Shown piece after piece: positions 33,724 to 44,631 of a DNA stretch of 64,000 bases. This DNA comes from Microthyrium microscopicum. Lineage: Eukaryota; Ascomycota; Dothideomycetes; Microthyriales; Microthyriaceae. Location: the NCBI GenBank assembly GCA_010405405.1, contig MU004232.1, forward strand, positions 1,631,481 through 1,695,480. Direction: 5' to 3'. A program made the translations under genes and the position numbers. Every line of letters begins with the position of its first letter. The stretch's first letter is position 1. The notes under the pieces were generated by a model, which was not told the DNA's origin, did not search any database, and worked only from the letters and a program-made list of their open reading frames with translations.

Positions 33724-34120
33724 GATTATCCTCTCATCAACAACACAATCTCTCGCCATCACTAAATCCTGTCGTCAGTAACACATCCTGTCGTTACAGA
33801 TACATTCTACCGTCACAGACACATCCTTTCGCCAGAAAGACATCCTCTCATCAATAACACAATCTCTCGCCATCACTAAATCCTGTCGTCAATAAACCAT
33901 CATGTCGTTACAGATACATTCTATCGTCACAGCGCAGCCTCTCATCAAAGACACATCCTTTCGCCAGAAAGACATCTTCTCATCATCAATACACTCTCTC
34001 GCCAAAACCACACCCTGTCATCAAACACATCCTGACTTCAACGACACATCCTGTTGTCAAAAACACACCCTGGCGTCAGAAACACATCCTGTCGTGTACA
34101 TTACAACCTCTCATTATCAC
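33724..34120. repeat. 19-bp minisatellite with 114-bp higher-order period
   Basis: About 21 degenerate units of roughly 19 bp, consensus near ACATCCTSTCRTCANNAAC, lie just after the Ulp1 stop. A block of six units recurs with a shift of 114 bp (ACAATCTCTCGCCATCACT at 33745 and again at 33859, with the following units also matching), showing duplication of a multi-unit block. A 171-codon frame crosses it but has no other support. Confidence 0.8.
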
Positions 34121-34232
34121 GGAGTCTTCTCTTCATCGAGATTTCCTCATCAACGGGACATATTTTCATCAAGAGAACATTATGCTCTCAACAGACCAAC
34201 TTCTCCTGTACCTCGGTTGTTTCTGAAGCTCA

Positions 34233-34605
34233 AAGGTTTTAGCTTGGGTGATGATCATCACAAATTCGGAGTGGCGTCCAAATCTGTGTCTGAGCTCCCC
34301 TCGCTTCCTTTTATTGTTGAAAGGGATTCCAGCTTGGATGCTGATCGTTGCAAACTTGGGGTGGCGCCTAGGTTTGTAGCTCGATCACTCCTCGCTCCCT
34401 CTCATCATGGACTTTGAAGATATTCTGCTTGAGTGATGCTAGCTGCGGATTTGGGATGGCATCCAATTCGTAGCTTAAGCTCCTCCGGCTTCCTATCATC
34501 ATGGCATCTGAAGGCATTTTGCTTGAGTGATGCTTGTTGCGGACTTGGGATGGCATCCAAGTTCGTAGCTTAAGCTCCTCTCGTTTCCTTCTTTCTCTCA
34601 TGCTT
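34233..34605. repeat. Four-unit tandem repeat of about 93 bp
   Basis: Four diverged direct units with landmarks GGC(G/A)(T/C)C near 34273, 34363, 34458 and 34552 (spacings 90, 95 and 94 bp). Units share GCTTG(A/G)GTGATG, a TTGGGATGGCATCC-like core and GTAGCTTAAGCTCCTC. The last two are the most alike. It lies directly right of the 19-bp array. Confidence 0.75.
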
Positions 34606-34955
34606 CCTTCTTTCCCTGAAGCTTCGGTTCAAATCTTCTTTCATGTGGAAGGCATGGTTCTGGTCCAATTCGATTCTTTTTACAAGTCAGCACTCTTCAG
34701 CTCGACTCTTCTTGATACCCTTTTATTCTCCATGGAACCAGCAAGGTCGGCTTTTGCCTGGTATGGAAAGTGCAGTCACAGCTCGGATAGCTAGTGGACT
34801 TATGCATGGCGGTCTTTTCTTTCTTCTGTAGTTTTAGCGGCACAGCAGCCTTGGAACGGGCATCATTAATGCAATCATCCACGCCTAATGTCTCTGCGTT
34901 GGATTCAAACAATTTGATTTCTTCTCCGTGAATATCGTGAGCTTTTCTTGCTATG

Positions 34956-35606
34956 CTATGCCTCAGTGAATCTGAACCATCGCCTAAACACCTGTCCTGT
35001 TTCGACCGTTCGTCCCACCCATGGTCGTCCGCTATCGCCGCTTTTGGTGCTACTCGCGCTGAGTATCGGTACTCGCTGCTTCCAAACATCCTCATCTTCC
35101 GCATCATCTGGCCTCCCATCATCATAATCGTCAACTCGCGCTTCGTGGATGTTGTGAGGCGCCACCGGCTCAACCACTACAACCTCCATACCCGTCCGTC
35201 GACCAGCCATTACCAGCGCGGCTGCAGTCTGCGACAGCCCTTGCGCTGACCAAGAGCTCGTGTGCGCATGGAGCGCGAGTGGATATGCCAGCATCAGTCT
35301 CCCGCCATTGATTCCTCCTCCTTCCTCGCTAGATTTATTCTGCTGACACAGAGTAGACAGGTAGGCGAGAAGCGCGGGCACAGAAGGGCAGAAAACGAGC
35401 CGTGTATTTGCAAGGTTTAGGTTGGAGAGCAGATCTAACGTGGGCGTGAAGAGGGTGTGGGTGGGTGGCAGTTGATTGAGCAGGTGGCGGATGAAGGTGG
35501 TGCGGGAGAGACATATGATAAGAGTTGTGGGTCCCTCTTCCGTGATAATAGTGTTGAGCAAGGCTGGGAGGGCGAGTGGGTGCTGTATTTTGGGTGATGA
35601 TGGCAT
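34956..35606 (-). CDS. Fungal protein of unknown function, possibly RecA-fold
   Basis: Intronless frame of 216 residues starting MPSSPKIQHPLALPALL. Two buried-strand-like segments (TTLIICLSRTTFIRHLL and TRLVFCPSVPALLAYL) and a helix followed by a strand (SWSAQGLSQTAAALV, then MEVVVVEP) give the general look of a RecA-type core. No Walker A motif is visible, so this is a weak inference. The C-terminus ends VFRRWFRFTEA after an acidic DYDDGRPDDAEDED loop. No signal peptide or membrane segment is seen. The frame is longer than expected by chance and has sensible composition. Confidence 0.6.
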   Translation of the reverse strand: MPSSPKIQHPLALPALLNTIITEEGPTTLIICLSRTTFIRHLLNQLPPTHTLFTPTLDLLSNLNLANTRLVFCPSVPALLAYLSTLCQQNKSSEEGGGINGGRLMLAYPLALHAHTSSWSAQGLSQTAAALVMAGRRTGMEVVVVEPVAPHNIHEARVDDYDDGRPDDAEDEDVWKQRVPILSASSTKSGDSGRPWVGRTVETGQVFRRWFRFTEA

Positions 35607-37240
35607 CGATGACTTGGCTGAGGTTGTGGGGAAGCGGGAGGCTCTGGAAGTGCTGCTTTAGGGTATGGTTTGGCTAATTCTTTAGACTCAATTTATTTCC
35701 TTGGCTTTTATGAGAGGGTTCTTGTGACTTTTTGGCCACTATGCGCGTTGGGCGGTGGTATTGGCAAGAGTTGAGAGTTGAGGAGATTCGTGCACGGACC
35801 ATGAAATACTCTGATTACCAAAAATGGAGTTGACGATGATTTCTATGGTGTTTTCCAACTTCATGAGTTCAAATTTATGCCCAGTGCCCGTTTCAGTCTC
35901 CAAACTCGTCTTCATATGAAACTTCGATCCGTTGAAGGGTAGCGCCAATGGCCTGGACCGATCAAGCGGCAATTTTCTACCACAGAACCTTTTGCAAGAG
36001 AACAAAATGTCGTACTTGCTCATGATTTGTCCAAACCTCAATGCACTCATTGGTAATTCACACACTTGACAGGATGAAGTGGGGATTTGCAAGCATTGCC
36101 GTCTATCAAGACATGCCGCCCAGGTATTGTGTCGCATAATTTCATATCTTTGCAACGTGTGTTTGCTCTAGTGTTTGCGGCGCCTTCGAATATGCTGATC
36201 GTGTCACATGAGACTCTCGAGCTGAACTCCAGCCTACAGGAAGACTGTAGACAAATGATAGGTACGGCGCTTTAGTAGCCCGGAAGCTTCTGCTGTCAGG
36301 TCTATCGATTGCATCTGCTGACTTCGTACAACTTGGCGTTTACACTATAGCTAGCTCCTACTTCCTACCGCTTCCGCCGTAAGCTTTTGATAAAATGGAG
36401 CCAGACCAAGGCGTGGAGCATGTACTGTTTGTTGGTAGCATACACAGTCGATTATAGCAAGAAGTTGTCGAAACATATCGCAGTGATCTTGAGTGATGTA
36501 ACTTGCTGCAGGCATATCGACCATGCATCAAGGTGTAAAGTGCCGTCTCTTCCCCCTTATACGATATATATCAGCTTCAAGATGTATGCATCTCTTTCAT
36601 TTAGAGTATATAATTAGCCTGTCTCTTTCACCGCTCCAGAAATCGCAGTGAGGGTGGCCTTTACCGGACACTGACATTTCTTCATCCTCGTCCCCTACGA
36701 ATCAAAGGCATATTTGTACTCGTCTTTCGCGGATAGATGTGTAGACCGTTCTTCTAGGAGATAACACTTAAAAAGCCGAGTAGCCAATTCCCAAGCTCGC
36801 AGAGACGCCATCGGTTTGTGTTGATTCCACCTCAATTTCCATATGGCAGCCTATAACACCTCAAATAAACGCCATGGAGAAGTGACTCCTGAGCCCCTGG
36901 AAAAAGTGACTGTTGCTTGGTCCATGCCAACTTCGCGAAGAAGTGACATGGGCATCACCTTTATGGTTTCTCGGCATGTTATCGTTTTTTTCAAGGCTGG
37001 AGTTTGTTTACGTTCCTCAAACTTCTCTCCCACCTGTTCCCATCCTTGATTCCCAAATTCTTGCTCCAGCTTCAACTCTCTCATAACAACTCTTGAATCT
37101 GTTCATCATAAACAATTCCTCTTGCTCAGAATATCATCCTCTCGTACCAAAACAGAGACCGTCAACTCATCCTCATCTTCTGTTGTTTAATCATCTCATA
37201 TTACGCCTCTTCGCACTACCTATTCGAGGTTCAGCTCAGA
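35607..37240. other. Divergent intergenic region
   Basis: 1.6 kb between the minus-strand unknown gene and the plus-strand kinase. It contains both promoters. A 138-codon minus-strand frame (35739-36155) has no supporting features. The last 150 bp are CT-rich, as in fungal leaders. Confidence 0.4.
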
Positions 37241-39348
37241 ATGGGTAACGGTTTGCGTGATGGATTGGCGCTGGCCGCTTTTGGAAGCGCGATAGTCCTC
37301 ACTGATCCAATACTCTCGTCTGCAACCAAGAGACTCGCCTCGCGCGTGTTTGGTGCTATCTCAGACTCGATCAGCCCTCGATTCAAATCCTGGATCAAAG
37401 GAGCAGAGTCTCTGCCAGTGGTCGTAGAGCCACCATCTCCTACACCAATTCCAGAGTCCTCCGCGACAACGCTGGAACCTAGACAAGAACTCGAAGTCGA
37501 CAGCAATGCCACTACTGGCGATATCGCGGACAATGAACCTGCACCTGTCACCGCAATTAGAGTGGCAGATCAAGCGAATGTTGTTCCCTATATCCCAGTC
37601 GATGTATATGCAGGCCCCGACGAGGAGTTATTCGAGACCTTCCAGCACAAGATTGATGAACTTGCTCTTCAGGCCTTCCCGGAATCCGATGGCGCTCCCA
37701 TCATTCGGGAGATGCTTGGTGGTGCGTACAATCGGGTAGCTTCCATTGGGATCCATAAAGTCTGGACTCCCAAATTCTGCAAATCTAGCAAGCTCGAACC
37801 TATAATGTACCAAGTAAGTTAGCACAATGGCACCATAACGATACCTCCACATGTTCATCATAGGCTAACAAACTTCAGGTCTCCAAAGCTGTGATTGGAC
37901 CTAGACTCGAAGAATACGTTCTGCGTCTGCCTCGACAGCCTTGCCACGAAACTGAGCTGCAGAAAGAATTGGTGCAACTCGAACTTGCACGCAGCATTTA
38001 CTCTTTACCAGTTCCCACCGTTGTCAAGGCTGACGTTACAACCAATAACCCGGTCCAGCAGCAATATTTGCTGATGCCCAAGATTCCAGGACGTCAGCTG
38101 GAGACTGCCTGGATAGACCTCAGCCACGCGCAACGCGTCAAAGTGGCTACCGATATAGGCAATCATCTTCGAGAGATGATGAGACGTACTTTCTCCCGCG
38201 GTGGTGTACTTCGTCCAGACTCTTTTCCCAACAACTATACGGGAGACGGAGCTTTGATATATGATGATTGGTGGGGATACAAGATACGCACGACTCGGAA
38301 GGTTCTTCTTCAGGTGCAAAGTCCGTTCGTCGACGGAAAGAAACTACCAATCCTCGACAACGATCTGACAGCCGTAATGCCCCCGCTCATCGCGAAGCCG
38401 CGTGCTCTCATCGACACTCTACTGTATCGCATCGAGATACTCAACCGTTGTTTCCTCGTCCCCCCACGTCTGCTGTTGATGGTCAAGGAGATGCTTTGCG
38501 AGATCCATGATCGCACCGAGCTCTTCAACACCAACTATTATCTGTTCGCTCACGGGGACTTCTACCCTCGTAACCTTCTAGAGAAGGACGGCGAGATCAC
38601 CGCTGTGATCGATTGGGACTTGGCCAAGTTTGAGGCTCCGGTTGAAGCTTGCCGCACTCCAACATGGCTCTGGATGTGGCAGCGATACCGAATGCGGAAC
38701 AACGATGGGCCCGAGTCTCAGTGGGAGCGGTACCTCGATACGTGTTCGTGGTACACCCCAAATACGGACGAGGAGCTTGAAATCAAGCATGCGTTCGAAA
38801 AGGCTGTTGGAACCCAGTTCCTCTATTTTGCCAATCATAAAGAGACGAATCTTGCACGGAAGATTATTGAGTGGATCAACATCCCTCATATGATAGAAAA
38901 TCCTGATGTTCAGGGTGAGATTGAGCGGGAGCACCGAAAGTGGCAGGAAATGGCTGCACTTCGATGGTTCTATGCTGGGTTTAATTATGATGCAGAAGCA
39001 GAACTGGCCGAAATGATGAAGGTCCAACGGGAGGAAAGACAAATGGAGTGGCAGCAAATGTCGGAGGAGGACCAAATGAAGGCATTTCAGATGGTGCAAG
39101 GCCAAATGGAGGAGACATACATGGACCGGGCCCAAATGATGGAAGCTGGAATGGACGAGGCCACAATGGTGCAGGCTCAAATGGAGGCGGCCCAAATGAA
39201 GGAGACTCAGATGGAGGAGACACTTTTGGAGGCGGTGGAACTGGACTTTACACAACTGGTATTCGGACGGTTTGAGCCGGTATTTGTGGGAGCTTCCGTA
39301 GAGGATGCCGAAATGGATGAAGCAGATTGGGAAGATGTAGATGTCTAA
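37241..39348 (+). CDS. Aminoglycoside-phosphotransferase-fold kinase with Met/Gln-rich tail
   Basis: Exons are 37241-37813 and 37879-39348 (65-bp intron, phase 0), giving 680 residues. The N-terminus has a short hydrophobic stretch (GLALAAFGSAIVL) and then a low-complexity Pro/Ser region. The kinase-like domain spans about residues 150-520. Its catalytic loop is HGDFYPRNLL (H416, D418, N423) and the metal-binding motif is VIDWDLA near 435. LMPKIPGRQLE is the hinge region, typical of the large fungal APH family. From about residue 569 to 645 the sequence switches to a helical tail where Met, Gln and Glu dominate (EDQMKAFQMVQGQMEETYM and similar), followed by an acidic C-terminus. The substrate is unknown. 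The family is abundant in Pezizomycotina, and many members are likely small-molecule kinases. Confidence 0.85.
39007..39230 (+). repeat. Degenerate coding repeat (xQM units)
   Basis: Irregular repetition of a CAAATG-GGAGG-like motif every 18-30 bp encodes the Met/Gln/Glu-rich tail of the kinase. Another frame of the same strand reads as Asn/Gly-rich, which reflects the repeat and not a second gene. Confidence 0.65.
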
Positions 39349-39884
39349 GCATCCAGTCAAAGTCGAAAGGCGACGGAGACAAGGAAACTACTGCAGCATT
39401 TATAGAGCGAACTTGAAGGGTTTTCGCAAAACATCATGGATTTTTAATCAGTCATTTACATTTTGAATATCAGATACTATACTTACTATATACCTCCTCC
39501 CTGCGGTGATCCAATGTCACAGTTGAGAATCTCTTCGCTCCCAACGTATCCTTCAAAGACAGGGCGGCTTGAACATACGGCTTGTAGAGTAGCCGCACTG
39601 CTGCTTGTTAATGTTTATGGCAAGCGCCGGCATCCTACCGCAAAGGTCCAGCTGATGTAGGTGACCAGCAGAATGCGACGAATCTCGCACCGAACAGCGG
39701 GGCTCGATGATGGCGGTTGCACCACTTACACTGCTCCCTACTACCAATAAATGCAGCCTATATGTCAGTTTGTATCGTTTGGTGAACAACTTAGTATGTA
39801 AATTCTTGGACCTGATCGCTTTGTACGAGAACTGCCTTGTACGATTACAAATAATGCATTTCTATGAGGCTACAAGTGATGTAT
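39349..39884. other. Convergent intergenic region
   Basis: 536 bp between the kinase stop and the RPN1 stop. It contains both 3' ends. Nothing else is recognised. Confidence 0.45.
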
Positions 39885-42752
39885 CTACTCTTCCCAATCC
39901 GGATTCTATGATTCGTTAGCTTCAATCGTTTCGGAATGTTAAACAATGACATACCTTTTTCAATATTACCACGCCCTCCAGCGTATGCGCCACGCTCAAA
40001 TACTTTTCATCTTCCAACTCAGCTCGCTCTCCATACGACAGCAACACTGGCGTGCTCTGTGTCTGCCAGCCCGTAATGGTCTTTGGCCGACCGGCTTGAC
40101 CGACCACGTCAACAGCAGTACCAACACGCACATTGAGACTGAGAGGCTCGAGGTTCTCATCAAGCGTCACCAACCAGCGTGGCTGGGCGGACATGGCGAG
40201 GAGATAGAATAGGTAGTGGGCGTCTTTGAGCACAAAGTCGCGCGCATCTATGAGTGCGACCATGATAGTGAGAAGACCCGCGGCAGAGACACGTGACAGG
40301 ACTGAACGGTCAGTGTGGAAGGGATTGACTGTCAGTGTGCCTTTGCCCATGTGCAACAAGCCTTGCGCCATACGGACCATAAACAGCGCATTGGCGTCGC
40401 GGTGATAGTAGCTGGCAAGTTGACGAAGGAGTTGAGCGAGACGAGCATTGTTTGTTCCGGCGCCGAGTATGCCCATGGCAAAGATGGCGTTGATGGCCAC
40501 GTCAATATCATTGTCGTGAGAGTAACGGGAAAGTGTGTCGTAAATCTTCATCTGTGGATAGCTTGGGGAGACGAGGGCCATTGCTAACGGAACGACCTTG
40601 CGGATGTTCGGCTCTCCATAGTGCATCAAATGGCCGAACTGTCGTAAAATCATGTCTTGGCCGATGTCCTCGCCCATGGCTACGAGAGCTAGACCAAGCA
40701 CTGCATATGATTGGCAAAGCTTTTCTCCTTCCACTTCTTCCTCGCTGGGCTTGCTAGCATCCTTGTCTTCTTCTTCCGCATCGGAATCCTTTGAAGTTAC
40801 GTGTTCATTACACATGTGTAAAAGTTCTTGAATTTTGAGAACCGCACCAGTACCAGCCCAAGCGCAGACTTCTGCAATCACTTGGGAAGCTTTTGACACT
40901 GGATGGTCGACGACCTTGAGGGCCTCAAGAACAACTTCGACCTCTTCTTGTCGACCAAAACATAAGAGTCCGATGGCAAGAGTCATAAAACGAGTCCATT
41001 TATCTTTGAGCTGGCTCGCACGATCGTCATCCATAAATGTCTGAATGATTGCTGATAGAACATCTCCTTGTGCTGTTCCTACAAAGACCAAACCAAGTGA
41101 TAGAGCAGCCATGGCTGAAAGCTTCATGTCAATACCAGTGTCCTGAACTATGGGAAGAAGAACGTCGAGAAGAGTATCCTTATTGGAGCCAGCGTACGCC
41201 AGACCAAGACCCATGATAGATGCCATCCGGATATTGGGGTTTTTGTGGTTGAGGTTGGTAGAGTCGCCAAGTAAAGCAAGAGTCGGGTCAATATCGTTAC
41301 GCACACCCGAATTCATGATACCCATAGCGAGCAAAGCACCAGCTTTAATATACTCCTCGTCGACGTCAGTGTATGGATCAATCTTGTCCAAGCCCTCGTC
41401 AATGTTCCATTGAAGGAGCATACCAAGGGAAGCTGCAGTTGACATCATGCCCTCGTCCTTGGTTTTCCAAACCCAACTGCTCTTATTCTCGGACACAAGC
41501 ATAAGCTTGTCATTTGAGAAACCCAAGTTGACGAAAGCATTGACGAAAGCGCTGGCAAGGTTGTGGCGGGCAGAGTCGGTGTTGGTGAGACCCATTGTTC
41601 TCGAGCTCTCCAGATGTGTTTTGTATATGTCTTCTGGTGTCTTGGGGTCTGTTATGCTGAGCTCCTTGGCAAGGTTGTTTCGGTAGTATTCGTGTATCCA
41701 GGTGTTGTTGATGCAATGTGCAAGCTCAGGATCTTCTTCCGTCTCCTCGTCTATCGAGTCTAGGGTAATCTTTTGTCGACCAAGAATGAAAGCCATTTGA
41801 CGTTTTGTAGACTTGTCCACATCTGCCGCAAAGAGTTGCTCAATTTTCTCAATGTCATTCAATCGAATGGCAAGAACAAGAGCTTGAGTATATTGCTTAT
41901 ACTGCTTGTAGATATTATATGCCGTTTGAAGGAAGTTGTCATTGTCCGGGTAGGCCAGTAGGGGAACCATGCTGACCATGTACAGGCAGACTCTCGAATA
42001 GGTATTTTCATCTAGAAATTTGGGGATCTTACTGATCATATCCAGATCGCTAATCAAATCCACAGCGTCAGCCTCAGCGTTGTGCTTAAGAAAGAATGGC
42101 ACAAGCGACAGGGCCAGCTCTTCCAGCTCGTCTGTGCTCTTGTCCTCGTCTAATCGTTGATTGAACTCAGCACCGATCTCCAGAGCAAGATGTCTCATGT
42201 ATTCGTGGCCCCAGGATCCGAGGTCGTCCGAAGGGTAGTACAGACGGTACTTGAGTGTGTCTCGTCTATCACCTTCGGAGTAGGTCATGCCAAGAACCGA
42301 GAGCATATCCGCCATTGAGTTCTTTACATTATTAGCGAATACTCTGATATCGTGAGAAAGGAATATACCTTATCATCGCCTTCAGGCCATGAGTCGAAAG
42401 CTTTCGTCAAATTGTCATAGTGCGGTCTCAAGAATTTCAAAGGTTTGGGCACCGCGGTCATGGAGGATGTGGAGGTCTTGATGGATTCCTTGATAGCATC
42501 CAAAGATGACTTGTAGAGGCTCTTGTCGTCCTCTAGCAGCCGCTCAGCTAACATGTCCAAGTCATCCTTGAGCTTTTGGTCCTCTTCGTTAAGCTCTTCT
42601 TCAGCGCCTATCTTTGTTTCATCCTTGTCCTTCTCATCGGACTTTGAGGCATCTTCGCCATCAGTTGCCTTGCCCTTGCCTTTGTCGACGGCCTTATCTT
42701 CGGGCTTTGCTGCAGATGTAGGTTTCGATGTTGACTTGTCCTTGTCAGACAT
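39885..42752 (-). CDS. rpn1: 26S proteasome regulatory particle base subunit RPN1
   Basis: Non-ATPase scaffold of the 19S base that docks ubiquitin receptors (Rpn10/Rad23/Dsk2 class) and Ubp6. Exons are 42752-42369, 42321-39955 and 39905-39885 (all phase 0), giving 923 residues, normal for the family. The N-terminus is Lys/Asp/Glu-rich, followed by SWPEGDDK and, across the first intron, [20 protein letters not shown]. The middle holds the proteasome/cyclosome (PC) repeats, for example [29 protein letters not shown] and [14 protein letters not shown], then [18 protein letters not shown]. The C-terminal domain includes [18 protein letters not shown] and [18 protein letters not shown]. The final exon encodes only NPDWEE. 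RPN1 is divergent from RIO2. Confidence 0.97.
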
Positions 42753-43141
42753 TATGGAAGGTTGCAGAAGGTAGGAGATGAGGCGACGGAGGGGATCAAC
42801 AGAGAGGTCGGACGTATGATGGGAGGCGCAGGTATACGGGCGAGATTCAAATCAACTAGAGTTCAAAAGTGAGAGTTTGAGGAAAAGAGATTGCTTGAAT
42901 GGAATGTGTTGTGTATGAGGTGGAGGGTGAGAAATGTAATGGATGAGGCAGGTAACTACGGAGCTGCGCGTCGCTTTCCGCACGATGGATGGCAGTGGTG
43001 GTGGTTAGAAAGCAGAAGCTTAGACCATGTCCCCAGCAACCATCTTATCTAATCTGCTACTCGTGGCAATATCAGATCAGCTACACCAAGAAAAAAGTTC
43101 GAAATTCTATCCCAGCATCCGAATTTAGCATTTCGCCCATC
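42753..43141. promoter_or_regulatory. Divergent promoter RPN1 / RIO2
   Basis: 389 bp separate the start codons of a proteasome gene and a ribosome-biogenesis kinase. A GTGGCAAT at 43063-43070 matches the proteasome-associated element GGTGGCAAA of yeast in its central bases, but one such short match proves little. Confidence 0.5.
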
Positions 43142-44631
43142 ATGAAATTAGACGCCAAAAATATCCGATACCTTACAGCAGAAGACTGGCGCGTCCTCAC
43201 AGCGGTCCGTAAAAATTCTAAATCCTTTGCAACGGCTCTAACTCACCCCAGGTCGAACAAGGCTCACGCAACCATGAAGTCGTGCCCACCCAACTAATAG
43301 GCAACATCTCCGGCATAGCCCACCGGACAGGCGTACACAAGAATATCGCCTCCCTCGCCAAAATGAATCTCGTCTCTCGTGTCAAGAACGCGCGCTATGA
43401 CGGCTACCGACTAACCTACGGCGGCCTCGACTATCTCGCACTGCACTCACATCTGAAAGCTGACGCCGTCTACAGCGTTGGCAACCAGATTGGCGTGGGC
43501 AAAGAAGCCGATATCTTCGTCGTTGCCGCACCACCCACTGGCGGCGCAGATGCGAGCGCTTCAGCGATTGGTAATGCGCATAAGCTTGTCCTCAAGATCC
43601 ATCGGCTGGGCCGCATCAGTTTTCGCTCGGTCAAGACGAATCGTGATTATCTCAGAAAGAAATCGTCCGGGAGCTGGATGTACATGTCCCGGCTGGCAGC
43701 ACATAAGGAGTTTTCTTTTCTGCAGGCGCTTTATCAAGCTGATTTTCCGGTGCCACGACCTGTGGGCTGGAATCGACATACAGTGGTAATGGATCTGATA
43801 GATGCGATGCCATTGAGGCAGATTTCAGAAGTACCGGATCCTGCAGGATTGTACTCTCAGCTTATAGAACTGATACTGCGATTTGCAGCTGTCGGCCTGA
43901 TACACGGCGATTTCAATGAGTTCAACATTCTAATTGAGGAGCACGAGGTTCCAGCCAGTGAAGACGTCGAGGAAAGCATTCTGCTGCATCCTGTGGTCAT
44001 CGATTTCCCTCAAGCTATATCCATCGACCATGCGAATGCGGAATTCTACTTCAATCGCGATGTTCAATGTATCAAACGATTCTTTCAACGGAGGTTTGGC
44101 TTCACGAGCGATGAAGAAGGTCCATTTTTCGAAGATGCTGCCAAGGAGGCGGGGTTACCTGGTGGACGCAGACTGGATGTAGAGGTAGAAGCCAGTGGCT
44201 TCAGCAGGAAGATGGCCAAGGAGCTTGCTGCATACATGAAAGAGGTGGGCGCAGTAGGTGACAGTGGCGCTGCAGTGTTCGACCCAGCAGCCAGCGTCGT
44301 AGGAGAGGACGAGACAGAGGTATACGCAGAGGAAGACGATCTAGACGCAATAGAGCTTGAAGGTGGCGACGTCGAAGAACAGCCTGAAGTGGTCGAGGGC
44401 GCCGAGTCTGGTGAGACCGGCGAGCCTGAATCCCTTCCCAAGCTCACAGAAGCCGCAGATTCCTTCGAGCCACTATCAATACCAGAGCTAGAACCCGCTC
44501 TAGCAGCCGTCACACTGGACGATATCCGTGGACACCCGCCTATACACGGGGCCCCATCTGTAGCTGGAACAGCGCGATCGAGACGACCTCCCGCTAACCC
44601 GGTCAAGGTCGCAAAGGGATGGGCGATATAG
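43142..44631 (+). CDS. rio2: RIO2 atypical protein kinase/ATPase
   Basis: Factor for cytoplasmic maturation of the 40S subunit (20S to 18S rRNA processing). Exons are 43142-43204 and 43252-44631 with a 47-bp intron (weak GTCCGT donor, CCCCAG acceptor), giving 480 residues. The splice restores the invariant RIO2 start MKLDAKNIRYL..VLTAVEQGSRNHEVVPT. A winged-helix domain follows (ISGIAHRTGVHKNIASLAKM). The kinase domain has the P-loop-like IGVGKEADIFVV, catalytic HGDFNEFNILI near residue 241, and metal-binding VVIDFPQAISIDH near 270. The C-terminal 130 residues are acidic (EDETEVYAEEDDLDAIELEG) and end in VAKGWAI. All catalytic residues are present. Confidence 0.96.

Noticed and set aside
33902-34417. 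171-codon frame across the minisatellites
   Set aside because: It is composed of the 19-bp and 93-bp repeats, whose units are mostly not multiples of three, and has no other support.
35739-36155. 138-codon minus-strand frame
   Set aside because: No recognisable domain, signal peptide or splice signals; lies in a divergent promoter region.
38578-39360. 260-codon minus-strand frame opposite the APH kinase
   Set aside because: The plus strand carries the catalytic motifs; the antisense frame is Leu/His-rich because of the Met/Gln repeat.
43063-43070. Proteasome-associated control element
   Set aside because: Only a partial match (GTGGCAAT) to GGTGGCAAA and only one copy, so it is mentioned but not called as a site.
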